Shown one piece after another: positions 1 through 6,435 of a DNA stretch of 8,418 nt. This DNA comes from CAYRFQ01 sp964423615 (GTDB lineage Bacteria > Planctomycetota > Planctomycetia > Gemmatales > Gemmataceae). Numbering within the stretch: the stretch's first letter is position 1; each line of letters opens with the position of its first letter. The translations under genes and the position numbers were made by a program. The notes below the pieces were generated by a model that was given only the letters and a program-made list of their open reading frames with translations, had not been told where the DNA came from and did not search any database. Where the stretch lies: assembly GCA_964423615.1 (NCBI GenBank), contig CAYRFQ010000176.1:1-8418 (forward strand). The letters run 5' to 3'.

Positions 1-2
1 AA

Positions 3-89
3 ATCTTGCGAGAGGGGCTCCCGCAAGGAGAACCGTTAGTCCTCGGCATGGATGATGATTTCGATGGTCAAGTGTTCACGCAAACTTAA
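3..89 (+). CDS. possible C-terminal tail of an upstream gene (partial)
   Basis: Reading from position 3, 28 sense codons run to a TAA at 87-89. They give a protein-like tail containing the segment LREGLPQGEPLVLGMDDDFDG. The other two + frames close at 37-39 and 52-54. The composition (acidic, normal hydrophobic spacing) looks more like coding sequence than the AT-rich DNA just after it. No family can be named from so short a piece, and the start lies outside the window. It may be chance. Confidence 0.3.
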   Translation: MLREGLPQGEPLVLGMDDDFDGQVFTQT

Positions 90-249
90 ACGAAACTCAC
101 GTTATACCCAACACAAACGTGAACCGCTCTAACCCTCATATAAGCGAACTTTTGGCAGCGTTGGTGTTGCGGTGATGAAAAAGCACTCGAAATCCCCGTG
201 TTTTGTGCGATATTGGAAAAATTCACCAATTGTTTTACTTCGCCCAGCC

Positions 250-254
250 AGGAG
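250..254 (+). promoter_or_regulatory. ribosome binding site that sets the start of the TIGR02996/LRR gene
   Basis: AGGAG lies 7 nt before GTG at 262, an ideal Shine-Dalgarno distance. The longer in-frame start (GTG 172 / ATG 175) has no purine-rich site at a suitable distance. The 30 residues it would add are basic and unlike the start of this domain family. A TTGGCA hexamer at 152-157 resembles a -35 box but has no good -10 partner. Confidence 0.7.
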
Positions 255-261
255 ATTTCGA

Positions 262-1707
262 GTGAACCCTAGCGTACCACAAAACAACACCCAACAATCC
301 TTACTCCAGGCGATTCGCGAATCACCCCTTGACGAAAACCTTCGTCTCGTCTACGCCGACTGGCTGGAAGAGCAAGGCGATTCACCACAAGCCGAACTGA
401 TTCGGCTCCAGTGCGAGATGGACCGTCTCGACGAAGACACGGCCCAGTTCGCGGCGTTCGAAAAACGCACCAAGTCGCTTCTTAAAAAACACAAAAAGGA
501 GTGGTTCGGAACACCTCCGAAAAAGTTGCAAGCCAGCTACCATCGAGGGACTCTGGAAGTGACCCTCTCTGCACAATCGATGGTCGCAGACGACGTTCGC
601 CAATGGTGGTCGAACTACGGACATCTTGTGATTGACCTGGATGGACACAAGCTTACACATTCCAACTTCCTACGAGACCTTCGAGAAACGAGATGGCTGG
701 ACGGAGTGACCAAATTCGATGGATGGACTTTTTGGGACGGCGATGAAGCTGCCGAATTGTTGTCGGAGCTTTCCTGGTTACGGAGCGTCGTCATCTGTGC
801 CGAGGCCCTCAGCCCGGAAGGGTTCCACAAATTCCACAAGCTGAAACTGCTCCAACACCTCACCCTGGAAACCTTTTATCCTCGTGCGTTAGACTACTTC
901 GACGAAGAACTGGATACGATCTTCTCCGATGAAGATTTTGAAATGCTCGGCCAATTCCAGCATCTGTGCTCCCTGTTTCTCTCTGATTGTGACTTTGAAG
1001 ATTCCAACACCATGTCGGTCCTGACGAAACTGCCGCACCTGCGTAACTTGGAGTTGGAAACAGAATGTTCGAAGAAAACAATGGAAATAATCTCGAATAT
1101 TACTTCGCTTGAGAGGTTGGTCATCGATCCTGTGGAATTCGCTGGAAGCTGGATCAAGTCCTTGAGTGCGCTTCCGAAGCTGGTGGAACTGGAATGTCGA
1201 GGAGCTGTCGGAGGTTCGACAGCTACCAAGCACTTGCATAAACTCAAAAGGCTGCGGAAACTTACGATTGAGGACGCAGGCTCTCGACAACTTTCTTCCC
1301 TGAAGCTAGGAACCAGTGTGGAACATCTGCATCTTTTCGTCGGCTTCGAGGAACCGGCATGCTACCCGCTGAAGGACCTCCCGGAACTCCCGCATCTCAA
1401 GGGGCTCAACGTTTCGGGAAATGACGTGAAGTCCACGGACTTGCCAGAAATCACCAAATTCCCCGAGTTGCGTTCCCTGGTGCTCAGCCACACCTCGATC
1501 TCCGGAAATGCCCTCAAGCACCTTGACGGCCTCGAACACCTTGAGGATTTGGCTATCGACGGCATGAACATTCAGGATACTGCCATCAAACACCTGGCCA
1601 ATATGTCGTCGTTACGGTATCTCAGCCTTCGCAATACGAAGATCACCAAAGAGGGCTTCCGGCAACTCAGGAAAGAAAGGCCGGATGTTACCATTGTTGA
1701 CAAATAA
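262..1707 (+). CDS. TIGR02996 repeat-companion domain / leucine-rich repeat protein
   Basis: Function is unknown; probably a protein-interaction scaffold. With the GTG start at 262 the product is 481 residues. Residues 13-52 match the TIGR02996 repeat-companion module: LLQAIRESP, then RLVYADWLEEQGD, then AELIRLQ. This module usually sits at the N-terminus of planctomycete proteins that carry repeats. A charged linker follows (about 53-110). From about residue 230 there are leucine-rich repeats, irregular at first. The last three are clean 24-residue units starting at about 402, 426 and 450 (LRSLVLSHTSIS, LEDLAIDGMNIQ, LRYLSLRNTKIT). I see no signal peptide or membrane segment, so it is probably cytoplasmic. 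The alternative start at 172 gives 511 residues but lacks a ribosome binding site. The gene converges on the DUF1080/ThuA gene with 106 bp between stops. Confidence 0.88.
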   Translation: MNPSVPQNNTQQSLLQAIRESPLDENLRLVYADWLEEQGDSPQAELIRLQCEMDRLDEDTAQFAAFEKRTKSLLKKHKKEWFGTPPKKLQASYHRGTLEVTLSAQSMVADDVRQWWSNYGHLVIDLDGHKLTHSNFLRDLRETRWLDGVTKFDGWTFWDGDEAAELLSELSWLRSVVICAEALSPEGFHKFHKLKLLQHLTLETFYPRALDYFDEELDTIFSDEDFEMLGQFQHLCSLFLSDCDFEDSNTMSVLTKLPHLRNLELETECSKKTMEIISNITSLERLVIDPVEFAGSWIKSLSALPKLVELECRGAVGGSTATKHLHKLKRLRKLTIEDAGSRQLSSLKLGTSVEHLHLFVGFEEPACYPLKDLPELPHLKGLNVSGNDVKSTDLPEITKFPELRSLVLSHTSISGNALKHLDGLEHLEDLAIDGMNIQDTAIKHLANMSSLRYLSLRNTKITKEGFRQLRKERPDVTIVDK

Positions 1708-1732
1708 GAAAGTCGGAGCTTTACGCGGCTGC

Positions 1733-1759
1733 AGCCCGGAGGGCTTCGATCTCCGAAGC
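1733..1759. terminator. hairpin between convergent genes, possible weak terminator
   Basis: Two overlapping hairpins follow the stop at 1707: AGCCC 1733-1737 with GGGCT 1741-1745, and GCTTCG 1743-1748 with CGAAGC 1754-1759 (5-nt loop). A CGGAG at 1715-1719 can also pair with CTCCG at 1751-1755. The site lies 55-80 bp past the stop of the opposite gene too, so it could act in both directions. No T-run follows on either strand, so it is not a textbook intrinsic terminator. Confidence 0.3.
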
Positions 1760-1813
1760 AAAGATCAAGACAAAAAGACCGAGGTAGCGTCGAGCCGCAG
1801 CACTCCAAACAGC

Positions 1814-3502
1814 TCACTTTTGCGTCGTTCTGTTCCAGCGATCAAGCATTTCCTCGATTCGTCCTGGGTTGAAGCTGTTGGGTGGTCGGTAGTCCTGGTT
1901 GGCCATCAACTCTCGCACGCTTGGTGACTTTGAGGAGACACCGTTTTCGGGGACTTCTACTTTGGCCGTCCAAACGATGGCATTGAGAACGAGCTTACGA
2001 AACTGGTCGTGGCCCCAGTTCCAATGGAAGTGGCCACCGGTGAATCCAAATCCACGACCTCCGTCCGAACGAATGCTGGCCCAAGCCGTGTGCTGTGGAA
2101 TTCCTTTCTTGATCGCGAAACGCACGAACTTGTTGCCACTGTGGGCTCCATCCCGTCGATTGAGCGTGCTCTTCGGTGGCAAGTCGGTGAGGATTGGTGT
2201 CACGCCCTTCATGTCCTTGCGGAATCGCATGTGATAGTACCACTCGTCATTGATCCGAAATGGTTTCACGCCCCGCGAAATCGGGTGCTTCGGAAACTGT
2301 TGGTATTTCGCGGTCCAGTGCGGATTGACCGACCAGTGAGTCTCGAAGTAGCCGCCTGTCCAATCCAAGAACGCATCACCCGATTTACCTTTGGGAACTT
2401 CCACTCCGTAGTGGATGCACACCAATCCGACGCCCTTTTTCATCAGACCGTCGATCTCTTCCAGATGGCTGTTGAATGGATGTCTTCCCCCACCATCCGC
2501 GTAAATGACAATCGTAGCTGCGTCCTCGAACACGGAGGTGTCCTTGGGCCAACCGTCCTTGACGACGATGGCTTGCACGGGAAGTCCACTCTTGTTCAAT
2601 CCGTCGGCCAACAACAGGCAACCGGCGTTGTGTTCGTGGGCTCCGTAACCGTGACTCGGTCGACCTGCGATCAAAACGATTTTCTTGACCTGAGACTTCT
2701 TTTCGCCTACGACTTCCGTGTCGGCAAGTATCTCTTCGCAAGCGTCCGAAGTTTCCGACTTGAGGTGTTTGATTCGGATGTTGCGGAACTGCACCGTCAT
2801 AGGTGGTCCTTGGTGAAGTTGCAACGCGAGCAGTCCCGAAGCCCGACGCATCTTTTCGTCGTTGTCGGTACACTCGGCCGTGACCACGCCGTTGATCTTG
2901 TGGACGAAGCGATACCCTTTGGCGATGATGTGATAAGAGTTCCAGTCGTTGGCCTTGATCTTCGATTGAATCTCCTTCGAATCACCCACTTTGCCGACGG
3001 CCTTGACTCTGAACTTGCCCTTGTCGTCACGCGTCAAAACGGTCTTCTTGCCACGCAGACAGAGGATGCCTCGAAAACCCTCGCCGTAGAGAATTCCGGA
3101 GTATGTTTTCCCCGTTTCGAAATCAGCTTGATAGCCACCGATGCGCCAACGGTCTGCCCCTTTGCGCTTGAAGCTGCGGTATTGGATTCCGGAATTCGCG
3201 CGGCCCTGCTTGTTGTTGCCGACGATGCGATACTCCAACTTCAGTTCGAAGTCAGCAGTCTCGCCGCCTTTCCAAATGATGAACGTGTTGCCTTTGGTGG
3301 GATTCTCTTTCGTGGTTTGGCCGGTGATGGCGTTGTCTTTCACGCTCCAAAATTTGGGATCGCCGTCCCAACCTTTGAGCGTCTTGCCATCGAATATTGA
3401 GACGAATCCGTCTTCGTCCGCGAACGCCAATCGAGCGTCGGTACAAAGTCCCATGCCGACACATAGGAATTGGGCAACGAGCAAACGGAGAGCTAATCGC
3501 AT
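1814..3502 (-). CDS. exported DUF1080 (3-keto-disaccharide hydrolase-like) and ThuA-like fusion protein
   Basis: Probable secreted or periplasmic carbohydrate-active protein of 562 residues. Residues 1-28 form a signal peptide: Arg at 2 and 6, a hydrophobic core, then a probable cut after ARLAFA. Residues about 32-247 are a DUF1080 (PF06439) beta-sandwich: the start FVSIFDGKTLKGW, a central ANSGIQYRSF, and GLLALQLHQGPPMTVQFRNIRIKHL at the end (start GLLALQLHQG). This family includes hydrolases of 3-keto-glycosides. Residues about 272-513 are ThuA-like (PF06283), a glutamine-amidotransferase-like fold: KKIVLIAGRPSHGYGAHEH, GVGLVCIHYGVE, and a late GFTGGHFHWNWGHD. A 50-residue tail ends in a YRPPNSFNPGRIEEM segment. 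The start at 3502 is preferred over the ATG at 3508 because AGGAG is 8 nt away. The specific sugar substrate cannot be read from the sequence. It has its own upstream region, separated from nfnB by a terminator. Confidence 0.9.
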   Translation of the reverse strand: MRLALRLLVAQFLCVGMGLCTDARLAFADEDGFVSIFDGKTLKGWDGDPKFWSVKDNAITGQTTKENPTKGNTFIIWKGGETADFELKLEYRIVGNNKQGRANSGIQYRSFKRKGADRWRIGGYQADFETGKTYSGILYGEGFRGILCLRGKKTVLTRDDKGKFRVKAVGKVGDSKEIQSKIKANDWNSYHIIAKGYRFVHKINGVVTAECTDNDEKMRRASGLLALQLHQGPPMTVQFRNIRIKHLKSETSDACEEILADTEVVGEKKSQVKKIVLIAGRPSHGYGAHEHNAGCLLLADGLNKSGLPVQAIVVKDGWPKDTSVFEDAATIVIYADGGGRHPFNSHLEEIDGLMKKGVGLVCIHYGVEVPKGKSGDAFLDWTGGYFETHWSVNPHWTAKYQQFPKHPISRGVKPFRINDEWYYHMRFRKDMKGVTPILTDLPPKSTLNRRDGAHSGNKFVRFAIKKGIPQHTAWASIRSDGGRGFGFTGGHFHWNWGHDQFRKLVLNAIVWTAKVEVPENGVSSKSPSVRELMANQDYRPPNSFNPGRIEEMLDRWNRTTQK

Positions 3503-3510
3503 ATACATGA

Positions 3511-3515
3511 CTCCT
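3511..3515 (-). promoter_or_regulatory. ribosome binding site that sets the start of the DUF1080/ThuA gene
   Basis: The minus strand reads AGGAG here, 8 nt before the ATG at 3502 but only 2 nt before the ATG at 3508. The second Met is therefore the better start, and it gives a compact signal peptide beginning MRLALRLL. Confidence 0.65.
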
Positions 3516-3528
3516 GTGGCTGAAAATC

Positions 3529-3549
3529 GTAGTTCTCACTTCGAACTAC
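3529..3549. promoter_or_regulatory. 7-bp inverted repeat just upstream of the DUF1080/ThuA gene
   Basis: GTAGTTC (3529-3535) and GAACTAC (3543-3549) are a perfect inverted repeat around a 7-nt spacer, 27-47 nt upstream of the start codon at 3502. It could be an operator or a hairpin in the leader. I see no convincing -35/-10 pair nearby that would settle which. Confidence 0.35.
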
Positions 3550-3693
3550 TGTAGCCAGGAATGGGACGCAGGGCCACGAAAATGGTCGGAGGAGCTTGTC
3601 CGCGTAAGAACAACCAAATGGCTCCTGGTAGCGGGAAGGCGAGCAGTGCGCTCACGGATTTACTTTTCCCGGTGCGAAACTCCTTGCAGTCCG

Positions 3694-3726
3694 AAAAGCC
3701 GTTCGTCTTCCTTTGCGACGAACGGC
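3694..3726 (-). terminator. Rho-independent terminator of the nfnAB operon
   Basis: GCCGTTCGTC (3698-3707) and GACGAACGGC (3717-3726) form a perfect 10-bp stem with a 9-nt loop. On the minus strand the stem is followed at once by TTTT (3697-3694). It sits 43 nt past the nfnB stop, as expected for an intrinsic terminator, though the T-run is short. It separates the operon from the DUF1080/ThuA gene. Confidence 0.75.
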
Positions 3727-3768
3727 CGCAAATTCTCACTGCCATCGGTGATCGAAACGGACGCGATG

Positions 3769-5199
3769 TTAACTTGGCGAAGCCACCAAATACTCCTGAA
3801 TCGATTTCGCTGCTTTGCGACCAGCTGCCATGGCCATAATGACGGTTGCCGAACCAGTCACGATGTCCCCGGCAGCAAACACACCCGGCTTGGACGTTTG
3901 CAATGTCTCGGGATCGGCGTCGATGTAGCCTTTCTTGTTCGTCTTGAGGTCGGGAGTCGTCGACTGAATCAGCGGATTCGCACTCGTACCCAAAGCGATG
4001 ATGGCCATCTCGATGGGTAGCTCGAATTCGGACCCAGGCACCGGCTCGGGTCTTCGGCGGCCCGATTCGTCGGGTTCTCCCAGTTCCATCTTCACTAGCC
4101 GAACGGCCTTGAGCCATCCCTTATCGTCTCCGAGAAATTCGACTGGATTGGTCAGGCACAGAAACTCCACGCCCTCTTCCTTGGCGTGCTTGACTTCTTC
4201 CAGACGAGCGGGCATCTCTTTCTCGGATCGACGATAAATCAGGTAGCTCGACTTGGTGCCAAGTCGGCGGGCCGTCCGGACCGAATCCATGGCCGTGTTG
4301 CCTCCGCCAACGACGGCGATGGCTTTGTCCTTGCAATCGTGGACGGGCTGATCGTACTCCTTGTTGTTCGCTTTCATCAAGTTGACGCGAGTGAGGAATT
4401 CGTTGGCCGAGTAGACGCCGTTGAAGTGTTCGCCAGGGATGTTCAAGAACTTCGGTAAACCCGCGCCCGTTGCAATCAACAGGGCGTCGTAGCCCTCTTC
4501 GTCGAGAAGCTCGTCAACATCAACGGTCTTGCCAATGACGACGTTCGTTTGGAAGTCCACGCCCATCTTGCGGAGAGCATCGACTTCGTGGCGCACGATT
4601 TCTTTCGGCAACCGGAACTCCGGAATTCCGTAGATCAACACCCCGCCGATTTCGTGCAAAGCCTCAAAGACGGTCACTTGATGGCCGTGACGGATCAGGT
4701 CGCCCGCCGCACTCAAACCCGCAGGACCACTGCCCACGATTCCCACTTTCTTGCCGGTGGGCGGTGCAATCTCGGGCAACCCGTACTCGCCATGTTCGCG
4801 TTCGTAGTCGGCAACGAACCGTTCAAGGTAGCCAATCCCCAGCGGCTCGAACTTGTTGCCAAGCACGCAGCAACCCTCACACTGGATTTCCTGCGGACAA
4901 ACACGTCCAGTGATCGCTGGCAACACGTTGTCTTCGCGTATCTTGGAAGCGGCCTTGAGGTATTCGCCCTGGCGAACGAGGCTCACAAAATCATTGATGT
5001 TCACGTTCACAGGACATCCCGACTCACAGTGTGGCTTGACACACTCGAGACACCTCATGGCTTCGGTCGTGGCCCCCAACACGGTCAAGCCCATGTTCAC
5101 TTCCGAGAAGTTCTCCCGGCGTTCTTCGGCTGGTTGTTCCGGCATCTCTTGCCGTGGGATTTTCATACGCTCTTTGGGAGGTAATTTTTTCTCACTCAT
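3769..5199 (-). CDS. nfnB: NADH-dependent ferredoxin:NADP+ oxidoreductase, large subunit (NfnB/SudA, GltD-like)
   Basis: Large flavoprotein subunit of the cytoplasmic Nfn (SudAB) complex, which couples NADH, NADPH and ferredoxin by flavin-based electron bifurcation in characterised members. 476 residues, normal length. The N-terminal segment PRQEMPEQPAEER is typical. Iron-sulfur Cys are at 50, 53, 58, 62 and 101, 107, 110, 111, enough for the two [4Fe-4S] clusters of the GltD-like family. The FAD site is VGIVGSGPAGLSAA at about 152-165. The nucleotide-binding site is AVVGGGNTAMD at about 295-305. The C-terminal FAD motif is GVFAAGDIVTGS at 439-450. The ATG overlaps the end of nfnA by 8 nt (ATGAGTGA), and GGAGG at 5209-5213 lies 9 nt upstream, so translation is probably coupled. 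A lone GltD-like subunit of glutamate synthase is the alternative, but the adjacent FNR-like partner favours Nfn; no gltB is visible. Confidence 0.92.
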   Translation of the reverse strand: MSEKKLPPKERMKIPRQEMPEQPAEERRENFSEVNMGLTVLGATTEAMRCLECVKPHCESGCPVNVNINDFVSLVRQGEYLKAASKIREDNVLPAITGRVCPQEIQCEGCCVLGNKFEPLGIGYLERFVADYEREHGEYGLPEIAPPTGKKVGIVGSGPAGLSAAGDLIRHGHQVTVFEALHEIGGVLIYGIPEFRLPKEIVRHEVDALRKMGVDFQTNVVIGKTVDVDELLDEEGYDALLIATGAGLPKFLNIPGEHFNGVYSANEFLTRVNLMKANNKEYDQPVHDCKDKAIAVVGGGNTAMDSVRTARRLGTKSSYLIYRRSEKEMPARLEEVKHAKEEGVEFLCLTNPVEFLGDDKGWLKAVRLVKMELGEPDESGRRRPEPVPGSEFELPIEMAIIALGTSANPLIQSTTPDLKTNKKGYIDADPETLQTSKPGVFAAGDIVTGSATVIMAMAAGRKAAKSIQEYLVASPS

Positions 5200-6106
5200 C
5201 GGACGAATCCTCCATTTGGCAGACTTCGGGATGGGCCGCTTCCAGCTGACAGGCTTCTCGGACCTCCTGGACGATTAGTTCGGTACGCTCCTGGAAATCT
5301 CGCAACTCTTCCGCCTCGCGTTCGGCGTAGGCCCGGTTCCGCTGGGCGAGGATGTCGAAGTCCACAATGTGAGCATCAAACTCGGGGCCTTCGACGCAGG
5401 CGAATTTGGGTCCCTCGGAAGTAATGATCCGGCATCCACCACACATCCCGGTCCCATCGACCATCAACGAATTGAGACTGACAACCGTGGGAATGTTGTG
5501 CGGGCGAGTCACCTCCGCAATCGCTTGCATCATCCGAACCGGACCAATCGCCAGCACGTGATCGATCCGTCGGCCAGAGTCTAGCATTTCCTGGAGGGGA
5601 TCGGTCACCCGCCCTTGACGATGATAACTCCCATCGTCGGTCGTGATGAATAGCTCGTGGCTGATGGCTCGAATCTCCTCTTCGAGAATCACCAGATCCT
5701 TGGTACGCCCCCCAAGAATCGAGATCACGTGGTTGCCCGCTTCGTAAGTGGCCTTGGCCGTGGGGTAAGCGATCGCGGCACCAACTCCCCCACCAACCAC
5801 AACGACGGTGCCGAAGTTCTTCACTTCCGAAGGCTTGCCCAACGGTCCGACGAGATCGAGCAAATGGTCACCGGCTTCGAGGTGGTTCATGAGCTTGGTG
5901 GTTTTGCCAATGCCCTGGACGATCAGGGTAATTGTGCCTTGCTCGGGGTCGCCGTCGGCAATCGTCAGAGGAATGCGCTCACCGCGTTCGTAAACTCGCA
6001 CAAGCACAAACTGACCAGCTTGCCGCTTTCGAGCTACGCGTGGCGCCTCGATGACGAATCGTTTGACGTCTGAGTTGAGGTGTTCGGCTTCGATAATCCG
6101 GAACAT
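5192..6106 (-). CDS. nfnA: NADH-dependent ferredoxin:NADP+ oxidoreductase, small subunit (NfnA/SudB)
   Basis: FNR-like partner of the large subunit, 304 residues, cytoplasmic. Residues about 1-95 are the flavin-binding barrel, with the FAD motif RIPLTIAD at 44-51. Residues about 98-210 bind NAD: VVVVGGGVGAA at 101-111 and LAIGPVRMM at 185-193. The [2Fe-2S] site near the C-terminus is VDGTGMCGGCRI with a later FACVEGPEFD: Cys 222, 225 and 237, plus Asp 217, which matches the Asp-plus-three-Cys ligation known from Nfn and separates it from ordinary FNRs and PyrK. The start is supported by GAGGAG at 6115-6120, 8 nt from the ATG. First gene of the operon. Odd point: after VDFDILAQRNR there is a charged, helix-like tail (about 260-304) with two extra Cys (286, 296), longer than I expect for the family. 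Confidence 0.92.
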   Translation of the reverse strand: MFRIIEAEHLNSDVKRFVIEAPRVARKRQAGQFVLVRVYERGERIPLTIADGDPEQGTITLIVQGIGKTTKLMNHLEAGDHLLDLVGPLGKPSEVKNFGTVVVVGGGVGAAIAYPTAKATYEAGNHVISILGGRTKDLVILEEEIRAISHELFITTDDGSYHRQGRVTDPLQEMLDSGRRIDHVLAIGPVRMMQAIAEVTRPHNIPTVVSLNSLMVDGTGMCGGCRIITSEGPKFACVEGPEFDAHIVDFDILAQRNRAYAEREAEELRDFQERTELIVQEVREACQLEAAHPEVCQMEDSSDE

Positions 6107-6369
6107 CGGGTGTGCTCCTCGAAGGACAAATAATATCCGAGAAATGTGATACTTAGTTCATCTTACAGAAAGGGCTTGGCAAAAGTAATCTGGGTCCTGG
6201 GAACACTCGCAAGACGATGGATTTCCGAATTGGATTTGTCCGGACGTAACGTCGGCCCGGTTTGTAACCGTGCAAGAAAACCAAGGCCAAATGGCGTGTT
6301 CATGATTGTTCGAGGAATTCCGAAGGGGGGTCGCAAACGTCAAACACGACACTCGTTGATACGACTGCC

Positions 6370-6435
6370 CCAGGGACGCTAGATTGTAGCCACGCAACTC
6401 CAGCGTGCAAACAAGGCGTCTACAATCGACCCTGG
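6370..6435. repeat. nested inverted repeat followed by a T-run on the + strand
   Basis: CCAGGG (6370-6375) pairs with CCCTGG (6430-6435), GATTGTAG (6382-6389) with CTACAATC (6420-6427), and CACGC (6391-6395) with GCGTG (6403-6407). Together these make a 66-nt long hairpin with an internal loop. AAATTTTTT follows (T-run at 6439-6444), so on the + strand it has the form of an intrinsic terminator, yet no + strand gene lies before it. It may instead end a small RNA, or be a REP or MITE-type repeat. Confidence 0.55.

Noticed and set aside
97..122. TCACGTT / AACGTGA hairpin as terminator of the left-edge gene
   Set aside because: 12-nt loop, no T-run, and the right arm can pair equally well with GTTCACG at 74-80. 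Too weak to list as a feature.
2009..3400. 463-codon open frame on the + strand opposite the DUF1080/ThuA gene
   Set aside because: Its codons are in exact register with those of the minus-strand gene, so it stays open simply because that gene rarely uses TTA, CTA or TCA. It has no ribosome binding site and no family resemblance, whereas the minus strand has clear domains and a signal peptide.
3536..3658. 40-codon minus-strand frame with a hydrophobic stretch (start VSALLAFPLPG)
   Set aside because: Needs a GTG start with a poor ribosome binding site and ends inside the dyad near the DUF1080/ThuA start. A short hydrophobic run alone is not enough.
4549..5184. 211-codon open frame on the + strand opposite nfnB
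   Set aside because: Antisense shadow of a gene with intact cofactor motifs; the translation resembles nothing.
6146..6382. 78-codon + strand frame ending within the nested hairpin
   Set aside because: GTG start without a ribosome binding site, only 39 bp from the divergent nfnA start, and a basic, featureless translation. It stays only as part of the hairpin observation.
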